The notes beneath the pieces were generated by a model. That model was not told the DNA's origin. It worked only from the letters and a program-made list of their open reading frames with translations, and searched no databases. The position numbers and the translations under genes were made by a program. Shown piece by piece: positions 8,389 through 15,508 of a stretch of DNA of 23,929 nucleotides (positions are counted from its first letter, which is position 1; every line of letters starts with the position of its first letter). This DNA comes from GCA-2786165 sp964625775 (GTDB lineage: Bacteria; Pseudomonadota; Gammaproteobacteria; Legionellales; Legionellaceae): the NCBI GenBank assembly GCA_964625775.1, contig CAZVEH010000033.1, positions 1-23,929 of the forward strand. Direction: 5' to 3'.

Positions 8389-10201
8389 AAGTGTTGTTAT
8401 TCGGATTACTGGCGATTCAGGCGATGGCGTACAAATGGTCGGAGAACAACTCACCATTACCGCGGCATTGAAAGGACGTGAAGTACAAACTTTGCCTGAT
8501 TTCCCTGCAGAAATACGTGCGCCAGCAGGAACGGTGGGAGGCGTGTCTGGATTCCAATTGGCCATGGCAGAGCACGCAATTTTTACGGCTGGTGAAACAC
8601 TGGATGTATTGGTGGCATTGAATCCGGCCGCATTAAAGCATTCATTACAATATCTTAATCAAGATGGCATTCTGATTCTTAATGAAGACAGTATGCATGA
8701 TAAGGATTGGGAAAAAGCGGACTATGATCCAAATGTGCTCACGAATGCGCAATCTTTGTATCAAATCATTTCAATTCCTTTGGTGCAGTTAACTCTCCAA
8801 GCTGTGTCTGGATTAGAGTTGCCTCAAAGTGACGCTAAGAAGGCGAAGAATTGTTATATTTTAGGACTGGTGTTGTGGTTGTTTGATTTACCGACGGATG
8901 AGTGTTTGAGTTTTTTTGCAAAAAAATTTACTAAAACCCCAAAAATACTGGAAGCCAATCAACGTGCGTTGGTCGCAGGCTATAATTATGCAATGACTTT
9001 AGAATTGAGTAAACGACCTCCAAGTTTAAAACAGGTCGAGCGGAGCGCGGGTGCCTATCGTCACATCACAGGTGTTGAAGCGATTGCCCTGGGTATTGCA
9101 ACAGTTGCTGTGAGCACACAAATTCCGATGCTGGTTGCTGGGTATCCGATCACACCTTCGTCGGCTATCCTGCAAGAATGTGCCAAACTACAAGACTACG
9201 GGGTGCAATTGTTTCAGGCTGAAGATGAAATTGCCGCGATATGTGCTTGTTTGGGTGCGGCATTTGCAGGCTCTTTGGCCATGACTTCAACGTCAGGACC
9301 CGGCTTGGATCTGAAAAGCGAAAGTTTGGGCTTGGCTGTTATCAGTGAGTTGCCTTTGGTTGTGTTGGATGTTCAGCGGGCAGGTGCATCGACCGGTTTA
9401 CCGACCAAAACGGGCCAATCAGATCTGAACCAAGCGTTATATGGTCGACATGGGGAAGCCCCTTTGCCGGTTTTGGCGCCCCGCACTCCAGCTGAATGCT
9501 TTGATACTATCATTGAGGCATTTCGGATTGCCACTTGCTATATGACGCCAGTGATAGTGCTCGTAGATGCTTATCTGGCCACTGCAGCACAATCTTGGAA
9601 AATTCCTGAGTTGTCTGAACTTAAACTCCCAAAAGTTGATTTTAATCGTTTTCCCAAGCCTTTTACACGAGATGATCATCTCAGTAGAAGTTGGAATATT
9701 CCAGGAACACCGGGCTTTATTCATCAGCTCGGGGGCTTAGAAAAGCAAGGAGAAGAAGGCCGCGTGAGTTATGATGCTGACAATCATCAACAGATGGTTG
9801 CATTAAGAGCCCGTAAAATTGCTGGTATTGTACGAGACTACGCATCGTTGGTCATTGAAGGGCATGCAGACGCCAACATTCTCCTGATGGGGTGGGGCAG
9901 CACCTATGGTAGTTTAAAATCAGTTTTACCGGTATGTGAAGAAGCAGGAATCAAAGTGGCTCTATTGCATTTGCGTCATTTGAACCCTTTGCCCCAAGAT
10001 CTAGGCGGTATCCTTGATAAGTTTCAGCATATTTATTTGGCAGAGCTGAATAGCGGCCAATTATGCAAGGTTTTGAGAGCGCAGTTTTTAAAAGATATTC
10101 AATCTATCGGTCAGTGTAATGGACAACCTTTTTCAACCAACTATCTGTTTTCGCAGATAAGGGAGTTGACGTATGCAAGAGATCAAATACACAAAGGATG
10201 A
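8375..10201 (+). CDS. 2-oxoacid:acceptor oxidoreductase alpha subunit (gamma-alpha fusion)
   Basis: With KorB, this 608-residue protein forms a thiamine-diphosphate 2-oxoacid (probably 2-oxoglutarate) oxidoreductase. The enzyme decarboxylates the acid to the acyl-CoA and reduces ferredoxin or a similar carrier in the cytosol. Residues 1 to about 190 are the gamma domain (VIRITGDSGDGVQMVGEQL, LPDFPAEIRAPAGT). From about 230 the alpha domain follows (GVEAIALGI, AGYPITPSS at about 256-263, QAEDEIAAI, TSTSGPGLDL, VDVQRAGASTGLPTKTGQSD with L in place of the second V). A C-terminal domain near GWGSTYGSLK completes it. The gamma-alpha fusion is a known architecture. The ATG at 8375 lies inside pdxJ, and the stop overlaps korB by 29 bp. 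Substrate cannot be fixed from sequence alone. Confidence 0.93.
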   Translation: MSTHESVVIRITGDSGDGVQMVGEQLTITAALKGREVQTLPDFPAEIRAPAGTVGGVSGFQLAMAEHAIFTAGETLDVLVALNPAALKHSLQYLNQDGILILNEDSMHDKDWEKADYDPNVLTNAQSLYQIISIPLVQLTLQAVSGLELPQSDAKKAKNCYILGLVLWLFDLPTDECLSFFAKKFTKTPKILEANQRALVAGYNYAMTLELSKRPPSLKQVERSAGAYRHITGVEAIALGIATVAVSTQIPMLVAGYPITPSSAILQECAKLQDYGVQLFQAEDEIAAICACLGAAFAGSLAMTSTSGPGLDLKSESLGLAVISELPLVVLDVQRAGASTGLPTKTGQSDLNQALYGRHGEAPLPVLAPRTPAECFDTIIEAFRIATCYMTPVIVLVDAYLATAAQSWKIPELSELKLPKVDFNRFPKPFTRDDHLSRSWNIPGTPGFIHQLGGLEKQGEEGRVSYDADNHQQMVALRARKIAGIVRDYASLVIEGHADANILLMGWGSTYGSLKSVLPVCEEAGIKVALLHLRHLNPLPQDLGGILDKFQHIYLAELNSGQLCKVLRAQFLKDIQSIGQCNGQPFSTNYLFSQIRELTYARDQIHKG

Positions 10202-11150
10202 TTTTAGCTCTAAAACTGAAGTTCGTTGGTGTCCCGGTTGTGGTGATTACGCCATTCTGGCCGCCATCCAACGAATTTTACCCGAACTTGGGTTGCCACC
10301 AGAAAAACATGTGTTTGTTTCTGGTATTGGTTGTTCCGGGCGCCTGCCTTACTATATGAATGCCTATGGCTATCACACCATTCATGGTCGTGCTTTACCC
10401 GTTGCAACGGGCATCAAAGCCTTTCGAGATGATTTGACGGTTTGGGTAATCACGGGAGATGGCGACTCATTGAGCATTGGTGGCAATCACTTGATTCATT
10501 GTTTGCGTCGCAATGTGAATGTGAATATTTTACTGGTAAATAATCAAGTTTATGGGTTAACCAAAGGACAATTTTCGCCTACTTCCCATGTGGGTCAAAT
10601 CACAAAAACTTCACCTGATGGTGTTCTGACAGAACCGCTTAATCCATTGGCTTTGGCATTGACGGCGGGTGCAAGCTTTGTAGCACGTGCGGTAGACAAA
10701 GATCCTCAGCACTTGGGTAGCATCCTGAAACAAGCTTATGAACATCCAGGCTGTGCTTTTATTGAAATCAATCAAGATTGTCATATTTTTAATGCCGGTG
10801 CATTTGATGAGTTTTCTTTAAAATCGCATCGAATGGAACGCACGATTGAATTACAAAAAGGACAACCTTTGTTATATGGGGTAAACAAAGAATCAGGTTT
10901 GCTTTGGGACGGGGATCTGTGTGTCAGAACAACGCGTGAAAAGGCAGGTGCATTTCAACATGATCCAACCAATTACGCGCGTGCTTTACAAATGACGCAT
11001 TTGGATACTCATGAATTTCCCGTGCCTCTGGGTGTGTATTATCAAGAAGAACGGCCTATGTTTCGATTGCCTGCAACGTCATCTAAGACGGTTGATGATT
11101 TACCCGATTTATTCCGAGCAAAAAATGTTTGGAGTATTATCCCTGAATAA
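10173..11150 (+). CDS. 2-oxoacid:acceptor oxidoreductase beta subunit
   Basis: This 325-residue partner of the upstream alpha subunit binds thiamine diphosphate and an iron-sulfur cluster. It has WCPGCGDYAIL with Cys20 and Cys23, GIGCSGRLPYY, HGRALPVATGIK, the thiamine-diphosphate motif GDGDSLSIGGNH starting at residue 95, and NNQVYGLTKGQ. No extra 2x[4Fe-4S] ferredoxin domain is fused, and no delta subunit gene is nearby, so the electron acceptor must be encoded elsewhere. The start at ATG 10173 has GGGAG just upstream and lies within the alpha gene's last 29 bases, indicating coupling. The 2-oxoglutarate specificity is the usual assignment for this pair and is inference here. Confidence 0.93.
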   Translation: MQEIKYTKDDFSSKTEVRWCPGCGDYAILAAIQRILPELGLPPEKHVFVSGIGCSGRLPYYMNAYGYHTIHGRALPVATGIKAFRDDLTVWVITGDGDSLSIGGNHLIHCLRRNVNVNILLVNNQVYGLTKGQFSPTSHVGQITKTSPDGVLTEPLNPLALALTAGASFVARAVDKDPQHLGSILKQAYEHPGCAFIEINQDCHIFNAGAFDEFSLKSHRMERTIELQKGQPLLYGVNKESGLLWDGDLCVRTTREKAGAFQHDPTNYARALQMTHLDTHEFPVPLGVYYQEERPMFRLPATSSKTVDDLPDLFRAKNVWSIIPE

Positions 11151-11153
11151 GCG

Positions 11154-11191
11154 CACCTACTCGTCCTGCATAAAGTCATGACAAGTAGGTG
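11154..11191 (+). other. Hairpin just after korB, possible terminator
   Basis: CACCTACTCGTC (11154-11165) pairs with GACAAGTAGGTG (11180-11191) with one mismatch and a 14-base loop, four bases after the korB stop. No T-run follows on the plus strand (AAAAAAAGCG comes next), so it is not a canonical intrinsic terminator. It may still act as a 3' stability hairpin or as an imperfect transcription stop. Confidence 0.45.
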
Positions 11192-11201
11192 AAAAAAAGC
11201 G

Positions 11202-11470
11202 TTACCCGATATTGTAAGTCACTTTACCAGGGAAACGTGTAGACTGGATGGGATAGTCATTGTTCACTTCTTTGTTCGTATGCTCACACAAGATCATTTG
11301 ATTTTTCAAATCAAAGTAACTCCCCACGTCATCCCTCGCTGCGCTCGGGATGACGTGGGGAGTTACAAATCAAATGCGATATGAGTTTTTTTAGAAGGAT
11401 GGCCAAGCGATTAAAGACAGCACTGAAACAAGGTTTCATAAATATCTATCGCCACATAGTCACTGAGTTG
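11202..11470 (-). pseudogene. Unrecognised gene remnant split by a palindromic element
   Basis: On the minus strand a protein-like reading ends at the stop 11202-11204: MILCEHTNKEVNNDYPIQ, then STRFPGKVTYNIG. If the palindromic element and one copy of its flanking repeat are removed, the frame continues upstream without a break as GHPSKKTHIAFDLKNQ. Further up, one stop interrupts it after YVAIDIYETLFQCCL. As it stands, the element places a stop right after HIAFDL. I do not recognise the family. The continuity across the insertion supports former coding, but the piece is short and an accidental open frame is possible. Confidence 0.35.
11308..11374. mobile_element. MITE-like palindromic element (family A) with 8-bp direct repeats
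   Basis: A perfect inverted repeat has 20-base arms, 11316-11335 and 11347-11366, starting GTAACTCCCCACGTC and ending GACGTGGGGAGTTAC, around the 11-base loop TCGCTGCGCTC. AAATCAAA occurs directly before (11308-11315) and directly after (11367-11374), as expected for a target-site duplication. The right-hand 36 bases are identical to 16-51 at the window start. The element is too small to encode a transposase, so movement would depend on an enzyme supplied in trans. The flanking repeat is AT-rich and simple, so chance is possible but unlikely at this exact position. Confidence 0.75.
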
Positions 11471-11522
11471 CTATCGATGCAAATGGAAAAGTCGCAGGTC
11501 CAAAATAGTGTAGCATGTTGGG

Positions 11523-11565
11523 AAAAGTGGGTTGGGCAAAGAAGCGGGAGCCTACGTGCCCAACC
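11523..11565 (-). terminator. Terminator of the small secreted-protein gene
   Basis: GGTTGGGCA (11530-11538) and TGCCCAACC (11557-11565) form a perfect 9-bp stem with an 18-base loop. Read on the minus strand, the stem follows the stop of the 11573-11824 gene by a few bases and is followed by CACTTTTCC, a short T-run. This is a plausible but weak intrinsic terminator. Confidence 0.55.
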
Positions 11566-11572
11566 TATGAAC

Positions 11573-11824
11573 TCATTGCCCCGTAGAGGGCGGTAATTTC
11601 TGTTGCTGTAATTGTGGGTTGGTGTTTTGACTAAAGGAAGGTACTGTAGGCAATACCAAGTGATAATCGACGTTTGGCGGTGGGTAGGTGGGGGGATAAT
11701 AGATAGGTGGTTGTGCTTTTAAATCACCAGCAGTTGTTCCGCGTGTATTGCCTGGATATAGAGTAGCTGTAGCATATGTAACGCTGGATGCTACAAGTAA
11801 CGTACACAGCAGGGTCAATTTCAT
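11573..11824 (-). CDS. Small secreted proline-rich protein
   Basis: This is an 83-residue product of unknown function. The N-terminus MKLTLLCTLLVASSVTYATA looks like a Sec signal peptide with cleavage after Ala18 or Ala20. The mature part is rich in proline, tyrosine and glutamine (QPPIYYPPTYPPPN, then PQLQQQKLPPSTGQ), has no cysteine after the signal and no recognised domain. A GGGAG ribosome binding site lies a few bases before the ATG. It sits between two hairpin terminators (11523-11565 downstream, 11839-11867 upstream), so it appears to be its own transcription unit. The signal peptide, ribosome binding site and terminator together make it more than a chance open frame. Confidence 0.65.
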   Translation of the reverse strand: MKLTLLCTLLVASSVTYATATLYPGNTRGTTAGDLKAQPPIYYPPTYPPPNVDYHLVLPTVPSFSQNTNPQLQQQKLPPSTGQ

Positions 11825-11838
11825 AGACGCTCCCTATC

Positions 11839-11867
11839 AAAAAAAAGCCCGATATGATCGGGCTTTT
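11839..11867 (-). terminator. Intrinsic terminator of yccA
   Basis: AAGCCCGAT (11845-11853) and ATCGGGCTT (11857-11865) form a 9-bp GC-rich stem with a 3-base loop. On the minus strand a run of eight T residues begins at the stem end (A-run 11839-11846 on the plus strand). It lies just beyond the yccA stop and is a strong Rho-independent terminator. The shorter TTTT on the other side could give weak plus-strand function. Confidence 0.9.
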
Positions 11868-11886
11868 GAGGTATTCAATCACCAGT

Positions 11887-12561
11887 TCAATCGCGGTTTG
11901 AAAATGCGCTCAATAAATTTAATAAACTGATAAACAAATTGTAAATGGATACAAACAAGGAGACAGTGGCGGCAATGTAATTTGTTTCACCACCGTGTAT
12001 GATCTCACTGGTTTGAAACAAAATCAAACCCGAAGAAATCAACATAAATGCTGCTGAAATCACTAACTGTAAAGCGGGTATTTGGAAGAAGATACCTGCA
12101 ATCATTGCCAATAGTGCGATCATCACAGCTGCAAATAAAAATCCTGCTAGGTAGCTGAAATCCTTACGTGTGGTAAGTGCATATGCGGATAAAGAAAAAA
12201 AGATAATCCCTGTACCGCCAAATGCTGTGGCAATCAGTTGTGGTCCGTTACTAAAATGGGCAATCGAAGCATTCAACACAGGGCCAAGTGCATACCCCAT
12301 AAATCCAGTGAATGCAAAGACGGACAATATACCCCAAGAACTATTTTGCAATGCATGTGTCAGAAACATTAAACCATAGGCGCCTACAATGAAGATCAGA
12401 GGGTTGATAAATCTAACCCCTGTAACAACGGAAACAAAAGCCATCAAAGCACTGAAAAGAAAAGTCATGCTCAGCAGAATATACGTGTTTCTTAAAACCT
12501 TATTGGTTGCAAGTACTGATTCTGCACCACGTGAAATGGCTGAAACGTTGTGTTTGCTCAT
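11887..12561 (-). CDS. Bax inhibitor-1 family inner-membrane protein YccA
   Basis: This 224-residue, about seven-span membrane protein is similar along its length to enterobacterial YccA, which binds the membrane protease FtsH and restrains degradation of its substrates, for example a jammed SecY. Recognisable stretches are NKVLRNTYILLSMTFLFSA, YGLMFLTHA, FAFTGFMGYALGPVLN, SAYALTTRKDFSYL, LISSGLILFQTSEIIHGGET and YIAATVSLFVSIYN. The N-terminus is cytosolic and the length matches the family. GGAG lies about 7 bases before the ATG. It is divergent from tldD and ends at a strong terminator. The FtsH role is inferred from the family. Confidence 0.95.
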   Translation of the reverse strand: MSKHNVSAISRGAESVLATNKVLRNTYILLSMTFLFSALMAFVSVVTGVRFINPLIFIVGAYGLMFLTHALQNSSWGILSVFAFTGFMGYALGPVLNASIAHFSNGPQLIATAFGGTGIIFFSLSAYALTTRKDFSYLAGFLFAAVMIALLAMIAGIFFQIPALQLVISAAFMLISSGLILFQTSEIIHGGETNYIAATVSLFVSIYNLFISLLNLLSAFSNRD

Positions 12562-12626
12562 GATAGACTCCGATTATAATTTGGGCTAGATTGAACGATT
12601 AAAAGATATTAAGTCATACAGACCTT

Positions 12627-12656
12627 AATATGCAAGTATATCATATATGCTGTCAA
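12627..12656 (-). promoter_or_regulatory. Sigma70-like promoter of yccA
   Basis: On the minus strand a perfect TTGACA (complement of 12651-12656) is followed by an 18-base spacer and CATATT (complement of 12627-12632, four of six to consensus). Transcription would start near 12620, giving a leader of about 60 bases. The intervening sequence (ATATATGATATACTT) is AT-rich and has alternative -10-like hexamers. Confidence 0.45.
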
Positions 12657-12661
12657 GTTGT

Positions 12662-12689
12662 TTGCTTTTCAAGAGGAACACTTTATGAT
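12662..12689 (+). promoter_or_regulatory. Possible promoter of tldD
   Basis: TTGCTT (12662-12667), a 16-base spacer and TATGAT (12684-12689) form a modest sigma70-like signal about 45 bases upstream of the preferred tldD start. It lies back-to-back with the yccA promoter. Confidence 0.35.
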
Positions 12690-12733
12690 ATGCATCAATA
12701 GACATCGATTAATTTTTATATTTGGGATTAGGA

Positions 12734-14173
12734 ATGAGTTCACTTTTAGCGATTGCCAAAGAAGTATTGCTTAAACCCGCAGCATTAGACGATGGTCAAA
12801 TCCAAAGTCTTTTGCAGTCTTTACTGAGCCCAGATGTTGATGCCGCCGACCTCTATTTCCAAAGTGGATGCTATGAATCTTGGTATCTAGAGGACTCTGA
12901 AGTCAAAAGTGGGAGTTACTCTATCGATAGGGGCGTCGGCATTCGCGCAGTGAGTGGAGAAAAAACGGGTTACGCCTACTGTGATGATATCTTATTCCCT
13001 GCTATGCAACGAGCCGCATCCGCAGCACGGTCTATCGCCCATGGGCAAGGTACAAAGATCCAACGCATCAAAACAGCTCCGATTCAAGTGCCATACTATG
13101 CTGCGCTTAATCCCATTGAAAGCATGTCTAAGTTAGATAAAATTGCATTATTGCAATTGATTGATACAGAGGCCAGACGCTGTGACCCCCGTGTGATTCA
13201 GGTCAATGCTTCTTTATCTGCTTCTTACGAAGTGATTTTGGTGATCGATATGCATGGGCAGATGGTGCCCGATGTGCGTCCTATGGTGAGTGTGCACGTC
13301 TCGGTGATTGTGGAAGACAAGGGTCGACGAGAATCTGGGCGGTCTGGGGGAGGGGGGCGTGTTGCCTATGATTATTTCAACCAAGACAACCATGTGTTGC
13401 ACTATGCGCGTGAAGCGGTCCGTGAAGCTTTGTTGAATTTAGAGGCAATCGATGCACCTGCCGGTATGATGCCGGTGATTCTTGGTCCAGGCTGGCCAGG
13501 TGTTTTACTCCATGAAGCCGTAGGTCATGGATTAGAAGGAGATTTTAATCGTAAAGGGCTATCGGCTTTTTCAGGACGCATTGGGGAAAAAGTAGCAGCT
13601 TCAGGCATTACTGTAGTGGATAATGGCACATTACCTAATCGTCGCGGATCTCTCACGGTAGATGATGAGGGCACACCCACTCAAAATACCACTTTGATTG
13701 ACAATGGTATTTTGGTGAATTATATGCAAGATCGTTTGAATGCGAAAATTATGGGTATGCAGCCTACTGGGAATTGTCGACGCGAATCTTATGCGCATGT
13801 TCCAATGCCACGAATGACCAATACTTATATGCTTGCTGGCCAAGACGAACCTGAAGATATTATTCGCTCTGTCAAATCAGGATTATATGCCGTGAATTTT
13901 GGCGGAGGACAGGTTGATATTACCTCTGGTCAATTTGTTTTTACGGCCAGTGAAGCCTATTTGATTGAAGATGGCAAAGTAACTCGCCCAGTGAAGGGAG
14001 CTACCTTGATTGGAAATGGCCCTGATGTGATGAATAAAATCAGTATGATCGGTCATGATTTGGCTTTGGATATGGGGATTGGTGTATGTGGTAAAGAGGG
14101 ACAGTCTGTGCCAGTAGGTGTTGGACAACCCACGCTTAAAATTGACGCGCTAACGGTTGGAGGAACACGCTAA
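12734..14173 (+). CDS. Metalloprotease TldD
   Basis: TldD forms a heterodimeric zinc protease with TldE (PmbA). It trims small peptides, including microcin B17 precursor and the antitoxin CcdA in enterobacteria. The product from ATG 12734 is 479 residues, close to the 481 of E. coli. The HExxxH zinc motif HEAVGH is at 260-265 in GWPGVLLHEAVGHGLEGDFN, and the third ligand candidate is Cys452 in GVCGKEGQS. Also conserved are DDEGTP, RRESYAHVPMPRMTNTYML, FGGGQVDITSGQFVF and PVGVGQPTLK. A TTG at 12722 would add four codons, but GGGATTAGGA just before ATG 12734 is a good ribosome binding site. The partner gene is not in the window. Confidence 0.97.
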   Translation: MSSLLAIAKEVLLKPAALDDGQIQSLLQSLLSPDVDAADLYFQSGCYESWYLEDSEVKSGSYSIDRGVGIRAVSGEKTGYAYCDDILFPAMQRAASAARSIAHGQGTKIQRIKTAPIQVPYYAALNPIESMSKLDKIALLQLIDTEARRCDPRVIQVNASLSASYEVILVIDMHGQMVPDVRPMVSVHVSVIVEDKGRRESGRSGGGGRVAYDYFNQDNHVLHYAREAVREALLNLEAIDAPAGMMPVILGPGWPGVLLHEAVGHGLEGDFNRKGLSAFSGRIGEKVAASGITVVDNGTLPNRRGSLTVDDEGTPTQNTTLIDNGILVNYMQDRLNAKIMGMQPTGNCRRESYAHVPMPRMTNTYMLAGQDEPEDIIRSVKSGLYAVNFGGGQVDITSGQFVFTASEAYLIEDGKVTRPVKGATLIGNGPDVMNKISMIGHDLALDMGIGVCGKEGQSVPVGVGQPTLKIDALTVGGTR

Positions 14174-14180
14174 AAGAGGT

Positions 14181-14215
14181 GTTTGTTTGAGTTAAATACA
14201 AACAAACCTGCTATT
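14181..14215 (+). terminator. Hairpin terminator after tldD
   Basis: GTTTGTTTG (14181-14189) and CAAACAAAC (14199-14207) form a perfect 9-bp stem with a 9-base loop starting 8 bases after the tldD stop. CTGCTATTTTT follows. The stem is AT-rich and the T-run is offset by a few bases, so it is probably a moderate terminator. The rest of the gap to 14425 is AT-rich and I saw no gene in it. A small dyad (CTTTC / GAAAG) lies near 14370-14385. Confidence 0.6.
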
Positions 14216-14425
14216 TTTAAATAAAATTTTATATTTATTGCTCAAAAAGATAAAATTTTCTTGAATGCTAAGAAAAATTGTAATAAGTTTATCGCTTTCC
14301 AGTCATCAACTATCTATGCGAAGGCAGTATTGATGTTGCAATTGAGCTCTTTTTTGTGTGATGAATCTTTCTTGATCGAAAGTTCATTTTAAATGTTCAC
14401 TCATTAACTTTAAGGCGTTGTATTT

Positions 14426-14776
14426 ATGGATCTGACTCTCCAAGGGTTGTTTGCAGGTTGTTTATTATCGATTTGTTCTGTGTCTCAAGCTGATTGTCCT
14501 TCAGCAGATCCTGCTTCACCTGATTTTTGTGAAGCCTTTAAAGCGGCATCTGTTTGTTACTGTACTTCTTATGCTACCCTGCCCAAAAACAGATGTTCAA
14601 ATATGACTTTGGTTTACAAAATGATGGTTGCTTCCTTAGGGACATTACAACGTGCCTGCGACTTTCAACGTAACACGTCACCACAAGAATGTATCGATGA
14701 TTGGAACTGCTATAACTATGGCGGTGTGACATCTACTGGCCAATTATGCAATGGTAATGGACACGCATGCGCGTGA
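14426..14776 (+). CDS. Small secreted cysteine-rich protein
   Basis: This is a 116-residue protein of unknown function. A hydrophobic start (MDLTLQGLFAGCLLSICSVS) with likely cleavage after Ala22 (SQA/DC) suggests export, although the usual basic residues before the hydrophobic core are missing. The mature part has ten cysteines (in DC, FC, VCYC, RC, AC, EC, NC, LC and AC contexts), an even number that fits disulfide bonding in the periplasm or outside. The end is CNGNGHACA. It precedes an outer-membrane barrel gene on the same strand by 67 bases, so they may be cotranscribed. I do not recognise a named family. Confidence 0.75.
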   Translation: MDLTLQGLFAGCLLSICSVSQADCPSADPASPDFCEAFKAASVCYCTSYATLPKNRCSNMTLVYKMMVASLGTLQRACDFQRNTSPQECIDDWNCYNYGGVTSTGQLCNGNGHACA

Positions 14777-14843
14777 TCATCTACTTTACTAGTCAGCCTT
14801 CAGAGTGATTGATACCCCTATATACGTTTAATGGATTTAATTG

Positions 14844-15497
14844 ATGCGAAAACTGTTTCTGGTAGGGTTTTCTTGTTTAATAAGCACGGTACATGCTTAT
14901 CAAAGTGACATAGACAATCTGTTTCATCATCCCATTTATGTCGGGGGGATGGCGGGTTACGGTTCAACGACTTGGCAGGGTTTAGTACCCGAGATCAGCA
15001 ACCAAAACTCAGCCATCAGTTTTTCCACACCGGTTGAAGTGAATGAAGGCGGAGCTGTTTGGGGTTTGGTTCTAGGGTATGAGTTCACACCTTTTTTTGC
15101 TCTTGAAGCTAATTACATGAAGTTTCAAGATGCTGAAATCATTTTTGATGCAGATAGTCTTTTTGCATTTGATCATGATGATGTCACGAGATTAACGTCA
15201 GAGACTCAAACAGCATCTCTTAACGCAAAAGTGATGTTGGTGATCCCAAAAACCACTGTACGAATCTTTTCAAGCGCAGGCATCGCCAGCGTTTTTCGCA
15301 AAGACCAAGTCAATGAGGTTTATCGAATCTCCCCAGCGTTTGGTTTTGGAGTCAATTTTTTAATCACAGATAGAATTTTGGCCGAGATTGGTACCAACTA
15401 CACAGCGGGATACGGTGAGTCTGAGATTAATCCTGTTGTGGATTACGTGCCTTTCTTATATTCTATTTTTGGCAAACTGGCATTTCGATTCGGCTGA
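14844..15497 (+). CDS. Outer-membrane beta-barrel protein
   Basis: This 217-residue protein has a clear Sec signal (MRKLFLVGFSCLISTVHA). The mature sequence alternates polar and hydrophobic residues, typical of a small OmpA/OmpW-like barrel: YVGGMAGYGSTTW, GLVLGYEFTPFFALEANYMK, TVRIFSSAGIAS, ISPAFGFGVNFLITDRILAE, and a final strand FGKLAFRFG. The end is aromatic-rich, as expected for outer-membrane insertion, but the last residue is Gly rather than Phe. ATG 14844 is preferred over TTG 14841. The gene ends 11 bp from the convergent transporter gene with no obvious terminator between them. Specific function is unknown. Confidence 0.8.
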   Translation: MRKLFLVGFSCLISTVHAYQSDIDNLFHHPIYVGGMAGYGSTTWQGLVPEISNQNSAISFSTPVEVNEGGAVWGLVLGYEFTPFFALEANYMKFQDAEIIFDADSLFAFDHDDVTRLTSETQTASLNAKVMLVIPKTTVRIFSSAGIASVFRKDQVNEVYRISPAFGFGVNFLITDRILAEIGTNYTAGYGESEINPVVDYVPFLYSIFGKLAFRFG

Positions 15498-15508
15498 CTT
15501 TGGTGCAC

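Noticed and set aside
11381..11596. Plus-strand 71-codon frame (MSFFRRMAKRLK...)
   Set aside because: It overlaps the minus-strand gene remnant, the terminator hairpin and the end of the small secreted gene, has no clear ribosome binding site, and begins right beside the palindromic element. It looks like an accidental frame.
12573..12578. Perfect TATAAT on the minus strand before yccA
   Set aside because: It is only 11 bases from the start codon, so the transcript would lack the ribosome binding site. The TTGACA site further upstream is preferred.
12170..12589. Plus-strand frames opposite yccA
   Set aside because: They lie antisense to a clearly conserved membrane protein and show no domain signal.
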